Of a DNA stretch of 64,000 bases, positions 1-8,560 are shown in pieces (position 1 is the first letter of the stretch; the number at the start of each line of letters is the position of its first letter). The translations under genes and the position numbers were made by a program. This DNA is from Arenibacter catalasegens. Its GTDB lineage: Bacteria > Bacteroidota > Bacteroidia > Flavobacteriales > Flavobacteriaceae. Below the pieces are notes generated by a model. That model had not been told where the DNA came from. It worked only from the letters and a program-made list of their open reading frames with translations, and did not search any database. The stretch is from NCBI RefSeq assembly GCF_002909235.1, contig NZ_PHQQ01000001.1, forward strand, positions 1-64,000. Reading direction: 5' to 3'.

Positions 1-1
1 C

Positions 2-919
2 AACCTCAAGTCGGCCGTCAAACGTGCGAGCAGATATGAGGCCGACATCAACCGGAGCTTCAAGGACTTCGCCCATCATTACAATTGCGTGATCAATCCT
101 GCCCGTGGGTACTCACCGCAGGATAAGGCGTTGTGCGAGAACGCGGTGAACCTGGCCTACCAGCGCATCTATTATCCCCTGCGCAATATGACCTTCTTCT
201 CTTTGCAGGATCTCAACCGGGAGATAAGACGCCTATTGGGGTCCTATAACGACCTCTTGTTCAAAAGAAAACAGGCCAGTCGGCTGGAACTCTTCCAAAT
301 GGTGGAGCGGGAGTACCTGAAGCCTTTACCTGCCAGCGCCTATGAACTCAAGGATTACCGCAGGGCCAAGGTACAGAAGATGGGCTATGTGTACTTCTCA
401 CCGGACAAGAGCTACTACAGTGTCCCGTACCGCTATATAGGAAAGGAGACCACTATCCATTACACCGCAAGCATGGTAGAGGTCTATTACTATCATGAGC
501 GTATCGCTTTGCATGGACGTAATCCCTCCAATGGAAGCTACAATACCAATGCGGAACATCTCAGTAGCACCCATAAATTTTACTCCGACTGGAGTCCCGA
601 ATTCTTTAAAAAGAAGGCCGGTATCCATGGCAAGAACGTACTGGGCTGTATAGAGGAAATACTCAGGGCCGGGGACTATCCCGAGATAGGCTATAAACGG
701 GCCATGGGCGTCATTCAGCTTCATAAGGCCTACGGGTCCAAAAGGTTGGACGATGCCTGCAAACGGGCGCTTCGGGCCGATGCCGCCACCTACGGGCGCA
801 TCAAAAATATTCTGAAGAACAACCTGGATAAAAGCTCCCTGTTCTACCAGGACCTGGAAGAGGATAAACCTCATATTCCCGAACACGGAAATTTAAGAGG
901 AGCCTCCGCATACAAATAA
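2..919 (+). CDS. istA: IS21-family transposase IstA, C-terminal part (5' end outside window)
   Basis: The reading frame is open from base 2, so the gene begins left of the window and only the C-terminal ~305 residues are seen. The segment contains the end of the DDE integrase core, with the catalytic Glu probably in the stretch KALCENAV near position 130. A basic C-terminal DNA-binding region follows, rich in Tyr and Lys. IstA catalyses cut-and-paste transposition of IS21 elements. The istB helper gene follows 23 bases downstream, the standard IS21 order. A sampled line here is about 57% GC against roughly 37% in nearby chromosomal genes, which supports recent transfer. The first GTG at 89 is internal and not the real start. 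Confidence 0.9.
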   Translation, partial: NLKSAVKRASRYEADINRSFKDFAHHYNCVINPARGYSPQDKALCENAVNLAYQRIYYPLRNMTFFSLQDLNREIRRLLGSYNDLLFKRKQASRLELFQMVEREYLKPLPASAYELKDYRRAKVQKMGYVYFSPDKSYYSVPYRYIGKETTIHYTASMVEVYYYHERIALHGRNPSNGSYNTNAEHLSSTHKFYSDWSPEFFKKKAGIHGKNVLGCIEEILRAGDYPEIGYKRAMGVIQLHKAYGSKRLDDACKRALRADAATYGRIKNILKNNLDKSSLFYQDLEEDKPHIPEHGNLRGASAYK

Positions 920-942
920 TATTCACCATTAAATTTAAAACA

Positions 943-1683
943 ATGAACAACAATCAAACTATTGAAAAACTCAAACAAATGCGTTTGGGGGCTATGGCCG
1001 AGTTGCACCTTCAGCACGTAAAAAGCAACCGGCTCAGTGATATGACAGCAGATGAATATCTGGCACTGCTTATCGACCATCAATGGGAAGACCGGCAGAA
1101 CAGTAAGATCGGTAGGCTTTTAAAGCAGGCCGACTTTCGTCAGCAGGCATCTCTGGCAGATGTGGACTATACCCATGACCGCGACCTTGATAAAAATATG
1201 TTCCTGCGTCTGGGTACGCTGGACTTTATGGAAAGAAAGGAGAATATCATCATCTGCGGTCTCTGTGGGTCTGGCAAGAGCTATCTCTCCCAGGCCCTGG
1301 GCCACCAGGCGTGCATGATGGAATATAAAACCATTTATGCAAATACTGCCCGGTTGCTGAAAAAACTGAAGCTAAGCAAAGTAGATGGTACCTATTTAAA
1401 AGAACTGGCCAAGCTGCTAAAAGCGGACTTACTGATCCTTGATGATTTTGGGCTACAGAGCTTTGATAACCACGCCAGGGAAGCGTTAATGGATATTATC
1501 GATGACAGGTACAACAGGGCCTCCACCATCATATCCACTCAAATACCGGTATCTGCGTGGTATGAAATTATAGGTGGGGATGGTACTCAAGCGGATGCTT
1601 TGCTCGACAGGATCGTAAACTCCTCACATCGGATCGACCTTAAAGGAGAATCCTTAAGAAAAGGAAAATTAAAGAATTTATAA
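943..1683 (+). CDS. istB: IS21-family helper ATPase IstB
   Basis: The 246-residue protein is full length for IstB, the DnaC-like AAA+ ATPase that assembles with IstA and selects the target DNA. The N-terminal ~60 residues are the helical IstB domain. A Walker A motif (GLCGSGKS) lies at residues 106-113 and a Walker B (LLILDD) at 163-168. The C-terminus is basic. The gene starts 23 bases after istA and is followed within 40 bases by the terminal repeats of the element, so both genes belong to one insertion sequence. Nothing suggests it is inactive. Confidence 0.93.
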   Translation: MNNNQTIEKLKQMRLGAMAELHLQHVKSNRLSDMTADEYLALLIDHQWEDRQNSKIGRLLKQADFRQQASLADVDYTHDRDLDKNMFLRLGTLDFMERKENIIICGLCGSGKSYLSQALGHQACMMEYKTIYANTARLLKKLKLSKVDGTYLKELAKLLKADLLILDDFGLQSFDNHAREALMDIIDDRYNRASTIISTQIPVSAWYEIIGGDGTQADALLDRIVNSSHRIDLKGESLRKGKLKNL

Positions 1684-1718
1684 ACCTAATTTTTTTTATA
1701 ATTGTAGAATCTTTCAAA

Positions 1719-1761
1719 GTGGCGCAGTTTGACCGAAACAGGTGGCGTCATAACTCCGAAA
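1719..1761 (+). repeat. IS21 right-end terminal repeats
   Basis: Two 20-base direct repeats lie at 1719-1738 and 1742-1761. Both begin GTGGCG and end CCGAAA, with 13 of 20 bases equal. Multiple short repeats at each end, bound by the transposase, are typical of IS21 elements. The element probably ends with the CA at 1766-1767, because the bases after it read in frame into the lipobox of the interrupted esterase. The left end is outside the window, so the target duplication cannot be checked. Confidence 0.6.
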
Positions 1762-1789
1762 TAACCACGGCTCTTGTACAAAGGAAGAA

Positions 1790-2521
1790 ATGAACTTAGG
1801 TGTAACAAATGAATTTACATTACAATCCGTTACCAATGGAGCATCTTATAATATTAAGGTTGGATTGCCTTATAATTACAATCCGTCAGTTGAAAAATAT
1901 GAAACAATATATGTATTAGATGGTGAAGAAATATTTGGTTTCGTTGCTAACCGATGTAACGAGATTTCGGATAATTTTGGATTTAAAAATGTTTTGGTCG
2001 TAAGCATTGGATATGGTAAGGACCGTAGCATTGATTATACTCCAACAAAAGTTAGCTCAGTTACTGGTGGGGCTCCGCAATTTTTGAATTTCATTGAAAC
2101 TCAGTTAATTCCCAAAATGGAACAAGATTACAATGCTGATAATACCAGGGAAAGTCGGGTAATACTTGGCCATTCATATGGAGGTCTATTTGGAGGTTAC
2201 GCTTTTTGCACAAACAATAAATTATTCGGAAACTATATTCTATTAAGTCCATCTTTTTGGTTTGATGACTATGTTTCTCTGCAAATGGAAAAGGATAACA
2301 GAGCCGAAAATAAAAACAGAAGGCAACTGGTGTTCATGGGTATAGGCGAACAGGAAGAAAGAGACAGAATGTTGGATCCCTTCGAAGCGTTTCATCATTC
2401 AATTATGGACAACTATACCAATATTAAACTAACAAAAAATCTTGAAAAAAACCTGGATCATATGGGTTCAAGAAATCCAAATATTATTAATGGCTTAAAT
2501 TATTATTTTCAAAACAGATAA
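1790..2521 (+). CDS. Esterase-family alpha/beta hydrolase, N-terminus removed by IS21
   Basis: The 243 residues match the esterase D/enterochelin esterase-like family. A nucleophile elbow GHSYGG has Ser129, an oxyanion-type segment YVLDGEE lies at 41-47, and a likely catalytic His is in the final DHMGSRN segment. Relatives in this phylum are secreted lipoproteins. Upstream of ATG1790 the same frame reads G-S-C-T-K-E-E from 1769, which looks like a lipobox with the lipidated Cys at 1775. The hydrophobic signal peptide is missing and IS21 terminal repeats stand in its place. The start given is the first ATG after the junction, preceded by AAGGAAG. If expressed, the protein would stay in the cytoplasm, so the gene is probably a disrupted remnant. 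Confidence 0.72.
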   Translation: MNLGVTNEFTLQSVTNGASYNIKVGLPYNYNPSVEKYETIYVLDGEEIFGFVANRCNEISDNFGFKNVLVVSIGYGKDRSIDYTPTKVSSVTGGAPQFLNFIETQLIPKMEQDYNADNTRESRVILGHSYGGLFGGYAFCTNNKLFGNYILLSPSFWFDDYVSLQMEKDNRAENKNRRQLVFMGIGEQEERDRMLDPFEAFHHSIMDNYTNIKLTKNLEKNLDHMGSRNPNIINGLNYYFQNR

Positions 2522-2746
2522 GATTTATTCATTTAAAAATGTCACTTTGCCTGAAGTTTTTTCTTTTACTTATAAATTTCGCGGGCAACTTTACTTCTCA
2601 CAATCAATATGAAAGAGACTTGCCCGCCGTTTCCCTATTGACTAGACCTAACCCAAAACTGTACAATCAATTCCCAAAGAAGTATAACAACTACATCCTT
2701 GCATAGGCTACTTTTACTTCATTAAAAAACAATAAAAAACATAATT
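2522..2746. other. Intergenic stretch with an inverted repeat
   Basis: No convincing gene is seen. An 8-base inverted repeat (GCGGGCAA at 2581-2588, TTGCCCGC at 2620-2627) surrounds a 31-base spacer and may be an operator or a hairpin upstream of the metallothionein-like gene. A 56-codon ATG frame (from 2539) spans it, but it lacks a recognisable domain and looks fortuitous. Confidence 0.3.
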
Positions 2747-2869
2747 ATGAAATCAACAACAGTGAGCAAGAGTGCTCAAAAAACAGACAATGTAAAATGT
2801 GGAAATCCAAATTGTAAATGTGTTAATTGCAATTGCGGTTCAACATGTACTTGTGCAGATTGCATTTAG
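2747..2869 (+). CDS. Metallothionein-like Cys-rich microprotein (40 aa)
   Basis: ATG2747 to TAG2869 encodes 40 residues. Eight Cys are packed into the last 23 residues (positions 18, 23, 25, 28, 30, 34, 36, 39), giving C-x4-C-x-C-x2-C-x-C-x3-C-x-C-x2-C. Repeated C-x-C pairs, many Lys, Asn and Thr, no aromatic residue, and the small size fit a metallothionein-type protein that would bind soft metals such as Cu, Zn or Cd in the cytoplasm. A clear intrinsic terminator follows after 24 bases, which supports a real transcription unit. It is not an obvious member of the SmtA family, so the metal role is inferred from composition only. Confidence 0.6.
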   Translation: MKSTTVSKSAQKTDNVKCGNPNCKCVNCNCGSTCTCADCI

Positions 2870-2893
2870 ATAACGCTTGGTTAAATTTTAAAG

Positions 2894-2921
2894 GCCGTTC
2901 ATTAGTGGACGGCTTTTTTTT
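2894..2921 (+). terminator. Intrinsic terminator of the metallothionein-like gene
   Basis: GCCGT at 2894-2898 pairs with ACGGC at 2909-2913 around a 10-base loop, followed directly by eight T residues. Confidence 0.8.
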
Positions 2922-3060
2922 GTCTATTTAGATATGGGATATCCTTTGGATCTATTAAATTCAGGGTAACTTGAATAGGTCGTCTGTAATTGACGCCTTA
3001 ATGTCTGATATTAAATTTAGACTTGGCTTACCTTTATTAAATAGATTAAAACCCGAAAAT

Positions 3061-3975
3061 ATGCAAAAGGTCGCCTTTATTATTCCACCTACCGTTGAAT
3101 TACTTGACCTTGCAGGTCCGGTACAGGTTTTTACCGAGGCTAAATTTTATGGTCTTCAAATGGATATTGAATTTTATCAATTTCAGGATAAACCTGTAAG
3201 TACGGCAGGATTAGGGTTTGAAAAAATTAAGAACTATGGTGAAGCCAAATTAAATGAAGGGGATTTTGTATTTGTTCCAGGTATGCATTTTGATTACGTT
3301 AGCAGTATTGCTTTTAAGGCTGAAAAAGAATTTTTCAAATGGCTCAAAGATTGTTCTGAGACAGGGGTAATGGTGTGTTCCATTTGTAACGGAGCTTTTG
3401 CCTTAGGGTATGCGGGTTTATTAAAGGATACAGAATGTACTACACATTGGCGAAGAATAAATGAGCTGCAACTCCAATTTCCACAGGCCAAGGTTGTAGC
3501 CGATATATTATATATTAAGAGTAATAATGTGTATACCAGTGCCGGCATAAGTGCAGGAATCGATCTTGCCTTGGCCATTCTTGAAGCTTTAAAGGGGCCT
3601 CTATTTACGCATAAAGTGGCAAGAGGCCTTGTTGTTTATCACCGTAGGAGTGGAAAACACAGACAGCAAAGTATTTACCTCGATTATAGAAACCATATCA
3701 ATCCACATGTGCATCAAGTTCAAGATTACTTAATTGATAATCTTTCCAAAGAGAACGACATAGAATCCTTAGCTTCACTTGTTGGGATGAGTTCACGAAA
3801 TCTTAGCAGGGTATTTAAGGACAGGACGGGGTTAACTATTCTGGAATATCTTACCCTATTGCGAAAAGAATATGCCAGTACCATGCTTAATAACCCCGAC
3901 TATACTGTTGAATATATAGCTTCTAAATGTGGATTTAAAAGTGCAAGGCAACTACAAAGAATATTAAAAAAATGA
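3061..3975 (+). CDS. GlxA-family transcriptional regulator (DJ-1/PfpI domain + AraC HTH)
   Basis: From ATG3061 the protein has 304 residues. Residues 1 to about 180 form a DJ-1/PfpI fold, with an elbow Cys109 in CSICNGAF. The last ~95 residues are an AraC-type double helix-turn-helix. GlxA-type regulators control catabolic genes in response to small molecules; the ligand here is unknown. The frame stays open upstream to TTG2971 and also has ATG3001. ATG3061 was chosen because the domain begins there (MQKVAFIIPP), but a 30-residue extension is possible. The gene lies between the metallothionein-like gene and the Crp/Fnr block. Confidence 0.82.
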   Translation: MQKVAFIIPPTVELLDLAGPVQVFTEAKFYGLQMDIEFYQFQDKPVSTAGLGFEKIKNYGEAKLNEGDFVFVPGMHFDYVSSIAFKAEKEFFKWLKDCSETGVMVCSICNGAFALGYAGLLKDTECTTHWRRINELQLQFPQAKVVADILYIKSNNVYTSAGISAGIDLALAILEALKGPLFTHKVARGLVVYHRRSGKHRQQSIYLDYRNHINPHVHQVQDYLIDNLSKENDIESLASLVGMSSRNLSRVFKDRTGLTILEYLTLLRKEYASTMLNNPDYTVEYIASKCGFKSARQLQRILKK

Positions 3976-4288
3976 GCCACAGTAAAACTAAAACTAGCTA
4001 ATGGATTTTAAGGATAACTGCCTAAGCGAAAAAGTCCAAAATATTAGGATACCGCCTCAAAATCCTAAACCAACTTATATTGCACAACCCCAAACCAGCC
4101 TTAATCCCTTTTGCAGCTCGAGGTAAACGTTTTACAAACGAAATGCTAAAACTTATGAATAACCTCAGCTTTCTATGAACCTTTATGGTCGTCGGAGCTC
4201 TTGAAAACTAAGTAAAGGCTAACGCCTATCGTCTTTTTTGTTTTCCGCAGCTTAAGATCTCGCAGAAGTTAACCAGAAATAAATTAGA
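3976..4288. other. Intergenic region with repeat R1 and no gene
   Basis: I see no supported gene in these 313 bases. They hold R1 (4191-4255), a copy of the terminator-like module repeated at 10667-10731. Inside it AGGC-TAAC-GCCT can fold and is followed by a TTTTTT run, so it probably ends transcription of the GlxA-type gene. Confidence 0.5.
4191..4255 (+). repeat. Repeat R1, terminator-like module
   Basis: This 65-base segment aligns without gaps to 10667-10731 with 51 of 65 bases equal, and 37 of the last 40. The conserved part contains an AGGC-TAAC-GCCT hairpin, a T run and a GTTTTCCGC tail. The two copies lie in the same orientation and bracket the Crp/Fnr-SulP-icd block. Confidence 0.6.
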
Positions 4289-4969
4289 TCAATAAAAATT
4301 AGCAATCTGGATGAGACGTTCAATATTTAGCAATTGAATTTTACGACCATCTATAGCAATAAGTTTATCATGTTTAAAATCATGAAGTACACGTGCTAAG
4401 GTTTCAACTACTGTCCCAGCCATATTGGCTAAATCCGAGCGAGAAAGCATAATATAGGTGATTGCAAAATCCTTAACTTTATATTTATCATGTAAAATCA
4501 ACAAATTAAGAGCCACTCGTTCCCTCACTGTACGTTGAGATAATACCGCCATAAGATTTGCCAAGACACTAAATTCGTGGCTTAAACTTTTCAATAGCAA
4601 ACGAGAAAATGATGAAGAATTGTTAAGTATCTTATTAAAATCCTGTATGGTTATAAATGAGATTATAGCGTTTTCTATGGCAACTGCAGTATCTCCGTAA
4701 GTATTTTCACTTAAAACAGATGAATAGCCAAAAAACTCACCTTCATTGTAGATATAAATTATTTGTTCTCGCCCATCATTGTCTATTTTGTATTTTTTTA
4801 CTTTACCGCTTTGCAAATAAAAAATACCCGATGGCAAGGTGCCTTCCGTAAATATGGGTTGGTTTTTACGATACTTTTTATCAATCATTAATTCCTCAAG
4901 CAACTCTTTATCAGCTTGAGGTAATTCCTTTAAAATATACTGGCTATTGAATGTGAATTTAGTAATCAT
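4289..4969 (-). CDS. Crp/Fnr-family transcriptional regulator (first copy)
   Basis: The 226-residue protein has an N-terminal cyclic-nucleotide-binding-like beta roll (about residues 20-140), a dimer helix and a C-terminal winged helix with recognition helix ETLARVL. The E-x3-R spacing of that helix resembles FNR, which reads TTGAT half-sites. The FNR N-terminal Cys cluster is absent, so a 4Fe-4S oxygen sensor of the E. coli type is not expected. A perfect TTGAT-N4-ATCAA palindrome lies 41 bases upstream of the start, which suggests autoregulation. It is a distant paralogue of the regulator at 9883-10575. Confidence 0.88.
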   Translation of the reverse strand: MITKFTFNSQYILKELPQADKELLEELMIDKKYRKNQPIFTEGTLPSGIFYLQSGKVKKYKIDNDGREQIIYIYNEGEFFGYSSVLSENTYGDTAVAIENAIISFITIQDFNKILNNSSSFSRLLLKSLSHEFSVLANLMAVLSQRTVRERVALNLLILHDKYKVKDFAITYIMLSRSDLANMAGTVVETLARVLHDFKHDKLIAIDGRKIQLLNIERLIQIANFY

Positions 4970-5009
4970 AAGCGAGTCCTAAAGTTACGTCTTATTTATT
5001 TTTTAATTT

Positions 5010-5035
5010 AAAAGTTTGATTTAAATCAAACTTTT
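5010..5035. promoter_or_regulatory. FNR-type operator (perfect 26-bp palindrome)
   Basis: The 26 bases are perfectly self-complementary and are centred on TTGAT-TTAA-ATCAA (5016-5029), identical to the classic FNR consensus. The site lies just upstream of the minus-strand Crp/Fnr gene ending at 4289 and about 170 bases upstream of the small Cys-rich gene on the plus strand, so it could control both. Confidence 0.75.
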
Positions 5036-5201
5036 CCAAGATTCCCCTCAAGCACATTTATTTTTAGACATGGTAATTTTACATCCATGGTTTGCAATTA
5101 TTTATTAATGAACAAAATAACGATGAAATCTCCAATTGAATTCCCTTTCATCTAAAAAATTAATTCTATTTAGTTTGACAAAAATTAGTACATACGCAAT
5201 A

Positions 5202-5390
5202 ATGAGCTGTCCTATCTGCGGTTCTAAATACAAAGAAAAAATGCCACAGATAGGTAAACGTATTAATAGTAAGTGTGTGTTTTGCCATACTCTGTTTGGA
5301 ATAAACAATACGGATGACTGCTGTGTTTACTGCACATATAGTGATGAATTATGTCCAAAAGCACAAATAAAAATAAAGAAGAACAAATAA
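5202..5390 (+). CDS. Small Cys-rich protein, zinc-ribbon-like (62 aa)
   Basis: ATG5202 gives 62 residues with eight Cys at 3, 6, 25, 28, 40, 41, 44 and 51. The first four form two knuckles (CPICG and CVFC) as in zinc ribbons. The rest form a C-C-x2-C-x6-C cluster followed by a Lys-rich tail. The frame extends upstream to ATG5136, but that part is AT-rich and contains no Cys, so the internal ATG is preferred. The product probably binds a metal. I do not recognise the family. It shares the FNR-box intergenic region with the Crp/Fnr gene. Confidence 0.55.
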   Translation: MSCPICGSKYKEKMPQIGKRINSKCVFCHTLFGINNTDDCCVYCTYSDELCPKAQIKIKKNK

Positions 5391-5485
5391 AAATACTGGC
5401 AAATCGTATACACATAAATACGACTTGCAATTTTAACAACTAAAATAGCTATTGTTGCTTTATTGGCTAATCAAGTTTATACACA

Positions 5486-6082
5486 ATGATTTTTAAAAAT
5501 CTGCAATTAAATATTGACATTGAAGACCATCTTTTTAATTCACTTTATCCAATGCGGATCAAAAAGCTTTCTGAGCGCCATTGGACTCCCGTAGAAGTAG
5601 CTAAATTGGCGGCCGATTATTTAGTGGATAAACCAAAATGCAAAGTTTTGGATATTGGGTCGGGAGCAGGGAAGTTTTGTTTAATAGGAGCAGCTTCAAC
5701 AAAGGGCCTATTTTATGGTGTTGAACAACGAAAGGAACTTGTCAACTTATGTAAAAGTATAGCAAAAACACATCAAATAAATAATGTAGAATTTTTTCAC
5801 TCAAATATTACAGAAATTTCCTTTTCTGATTATGATGCCTTCTATTTTTATAACCCTTTTTATGAAAACATTGATAATTCCCTTTTAATAGACAACAAAA
5901 TCGTTTTAGACGAAAAATTATATTTTACGTATTCAGAATATGTAGAAAATCAATTAAAAAAAACGCCCGTTGGAACTCGTATGGTTACGTATTGGAGTAT
6001 GTGGGTAGAAATTCCAGAGGGTTTTGATTTAGAATTTACGGCCTACAATGGGAAACTAAACTTTTGGGAAAAGAAATTTTGA
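5486..6082 (+). CDS. Class I SAM-dependent methyltransferase
   Basis: The protein has 198 residues. A SAM-binding motif I (VLDIGSGAGKFC) lies at residues 54-65, an acidic strand 2 end (GVEQ) follows, and motif IV reads NPFYEN where many N-methyltransferases have NPPY. The substrate cannot be predicted. The next small gene starts 5 bases after the stop, so the two are probably co-transcribed. AT content is high, as in the rest of the block. Confidence 0.75.
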   Translation: MIFKNLQLNIDIEDHLFNSLYPMRIKKLSERHWTPVEVAKLAADYLVDKPKCKVLDIGSGAGKFCLIGAASTKGLFYGVEQRKELVNLCKSIAKTHQINNVEFFHSNITEISFSDYDAFYFYNPFYENIDNSLLIDNKIVLDEKLYFTYSEYVENQLKKTPVGTRMVTYWSMWVEIPEGFDLEFTAYNGKLNFWEKKF

Positions 6083-6087
6083 TAGCT

Positions 6088-6324
6088 ATGAATAAAAATT
6101 TGAACCACATTCAAAAAACTAAGGAAGCGCTATTGATACAAGGCGTAGAAAAGCTCAAAATCATTGGTTTTGCTAATGTTACCATACATAATATTTTGAC
6201 CGAGGAAATTTATATTCTCTACTTCTCAAGCTATTTGAAAAAAATATCAGATCCGAAAAACGATAATGAGATTATTGCCATAAATGAACTAAAATCATTC
6301 ATTACCAAACAACGCGAGATTTAA
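6088..6324 (+). CDS. Hypothetical small protein downstream of methyltransferase
   Basis: This is a 78-residue protein from ATG6088; the frame also has an upstream ATG6064 that would overlap the methyltransferase. It is Lys- and Ile-rich without membrane segments or a motif I recognise. The short distance to the methyltransferase (5 bases) is the main support for a real gene. Confidence 0.45.
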   Translation: MNKNLNHIQKTKEALLIQGVEKLKIIGFANVTIHNILTEEIYILYFSSYLKKISDPKNDNEIIAINELKSFITKQREI

Positions 6325-6434
6325 AAAAGGGAAGGTGGCAATTAATTGCCAAACAATAATTTATAAATATACTCGATAAACTACATATACAACTGGGTCT
6401 ATTAATAACCACACTGCGTTTCTAAAAACTAATC

Positions 6435-8084
6435 CTACAAGTTTTCTTTGGCCCTTTTAATGGCGGTATGTATATCTTCTACCACAAAATCTGTTGCTAT
6501 AAATGAGAATATTTCATTTTTTTTAAAATCCTTCCTCAAGGTTTTTCCAATACCCGAAATTATTACTTTGATTTTTCGAGCCTTGTAGGTTTTTATGATT
6601 TCCTTGATACTCTGATATCCGGTAGCATCGATTAATGGTACATAGCGCATTCTAATAATAATAACTTTGGGCTGTAAATGTGTATTGGTAATGGTTTCCT
6701 GAAATTGTCTGGCCGCTCCAAAAAATAGAGGTCCATTAATTTCATATAAAATAACTCCTTTAGGTAAATCCAATAACTCTTCATCAAAAAGATGCTCGCC
6801 ATTTCCATTTTCGGATGAAAAATCCTGAATATTAACAGATTCACTCATTCTTTTCATAAACATAAAACTGGATAACACTATCCCAATTTCTATGGCAATT
6901 ACCAAATCAAAGATAACGGTAAGAAAAAAGGTGGTCAGTAAGATAACAACATCCATTCTATTGCCTTTTAGAATAGATATGAATTGTTTCCATTCACTCA
7001 TATGATACGCGACAACCATTAATATACCTGCTAAACAAGACATAGGTATTAATTTGGCATAGGGCGCAAATAAAAGCATAATAGCCAATAGGACTAGAGC
7101 ATGAACGATACCGGCAATAGGGGTTCGCCCACCATTTTTTACATTGGTTGCAGTTCTTGCAATGGCCCCCGTAGCCGGGATACCACCAAAGAGAGAAGAG
7201 AAAATATTGGCTGCTCCTTGTGCTATTAATTCCATATTTGAACGGTGTTTACCTCCTATCATTGAATCTGAAACCACAGCGGAAAGGAGTGATTCTATAC
7301 TTCCTAATATGGCAATTGCAAATGCGGGTTGAATAAGCCCTTGAATGGTATCAAAATCAACCTTTGGTATATGGGGCAAGGCCAACTTATTTGTAATATT
7401 CCCAAAATTACTTTCAATGGTATCTACCGGAAGGTCAAATACAACTACAATTATGGTAGATAATATTATGGCAATTATAGACCCTGGAACCTTATTTACT
7501 ATTTTTTGAAAATAAAGTGTGATAAATATCGTTGCGACGGCAATGCTAATAGCATACCAATTGATTTTATGGAAATTACTAAAATACACGACCCATTTAT
7601 CTATAAAATCGGCAGGGACTTGAGAGATACTTAGCCCAAAAAAGTCATTAATCTGAGAGGAGAAAATAATAAGGGCTATACCACTAGTGAAACCCACAAT
7701 GAGAGAATATGGAATGTATTTCAGTAAATTTCCAAGTCGCGCCAATCCAAAACCGATAATAATAAAGCCAGCCATAAAAGTAGCGATGGTTAAGCCGTCT
7801 GTCCCGTATTGTTGAACAATACCATAAACAATAACAATAAAAGCTCCTGTAGGCCCTCCTATTTGAACCCGACTTCCTCCAAAAGTCGAAATAATGATTC
7901 CTGCTATAATTGCTGTTAAGATTCCCTTTTCAGGAGAAACACCAGAGGCTATCGCAAAGGCAATGGCCAAGGGTAAAGCGACTATCCCCACAATTAATCC
8001 AGAAAGAATATCTTTTGTTATTGTTTCCTTTGATATCCCTAGTTTTAAAAGAGAAAATAATTTTGGTATAAATTCTTTGCCCAT
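6435..8084 (-). CDS. SulP-family anion permease with STAS domain
   Basis: The 549-residue protein has about 11-12 hydrophobic segments in residues 15-420 and a cytoplasmic STAS domain in the last ~120 residues. An early GLIVGIVALPLA segment matches the SulP signature region. SulP proteins import sulfate or bicarbonate, often with sodium or protons; the substrate cannot be told here. It lies in a minus-strand series with the DUF983 and icd genes, 53 bases after the DUF983 stop. A bicarbonate role would fit the neighbouring isocitrate dehydrogenase, but that is inference. Confidence 0.9.
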   Translation of the reverse strand: MGKEFIPKLFSLLKLGISKETITKDILSGLIVGIVALPLAIAFAIASGVSPEKGILTAIIAGIIISTFGGSRVQIGGPTGAFIVIVYGIVQQYGTDGLTIATFMAGFIIIGFGLARLGNLLKYIPYSLIVGFTSGIALIIFSSQINDFFGLSISQVPADFIDKWVVYFSNFHKINWYAISIAVATIFITLYFQKIVNKVPGSIIAIILSTIIVVVFDLPVDTIESNFGNITNKLALPHIPKVDFDTIQGLIQPAFAIAILGSIESLLSAVVSDSMIGGKHRSNMELIAQGAANIFSSLFGGIPATGAIARTATNVKNGGRTPIAGIVHALVLLAIMLLFAPYAKLIPMSCLAGILMVVAYHMSEWKQFISILKGNRMDVVILLTTFFLTVIFDLVIAIEIGIVLSSFMFMKRMSESVNIQDFSSENGNGEHLFDEELLDLPKGVILYEINGPLFFGAARQFQETITNTHLQPKVIIIRMRYVPLIDATGYQSIKEIIKTYKARKIKVIISGIGKTLRKDFKKNEIFSFIATDFVVEDIHTAIKRAKENL

Positions 8085-8137
8085 TGGTTTACAGATTAAT
8101 CATTATATAAATAAGGCGCTTAAAATTTTATTATATT

Positions 8138-8515
8138 TTACCAATTTGTTGTATAATCTATGGTCATATTCAATAAAATAGCTCTTGAGATACGCATTAA
8201 TGGAATCTGTAACATAAAACTAAAGAGAATAATAAAGGGGTACATAATTTTAAAAAAGCCAGGTATACTATTCAAAGAAAATCCTAGTATTATTAATGGC
8301 ATAAAAATTATTAGTACAATAGGATAGCTAATCCATAAAGCAGCCGTATAAAACCCTGGTTCCAGCTTAAAATCTTGCTGACAACATGAGCATTTATTGG
8401 GCATTTCCAAGATTCTTGAAAACACAAATAATCCTGGATTATTAAATAAATTTCCAATTTGACAACGTGGGCATTTTAATTTTAAAATACTGTACAGCTT
8501 CGTCCCCCTTTTCAT
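8138..8515 (-). CDS. DUF983 family membrane protein
   Basis: These 125 residues have an N-terminal zinc-ribbon-like part with Cys pairs CPRC and CSCC, followed by the DUF983 hallmark of two hydrophobic helices (about 55-80 and 85-110). The family is common in this phylum, often near respiratory genes, and its function is unknown. It sits between SulP and icd on the same strand. Confidence 0.8.
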   Translation of the reverse strand: MKRGTKLYSILKLKCPRCQIGNLFNNPGLFVFSRILEMPNKCSCCQQDFKLEPGFYTAALWISYPIVLIIFMPLIILGFSLNSIPGFFKIMYPFIILFSFMLQIPLMRISRAILLNMTIDYTTNW

Positions 8516-8560
8516 TGACTATTCTCCTTTTTGTAGTGAACAATTTTTTCTCAGATAGAT

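Noticed and set aside
2539-2706. 56-codon frame with a hydrophobic start after the esterase
   Set aside because: No recognisable domain or ribosome site, and it contains an inverted repeat; treated as intergenic.
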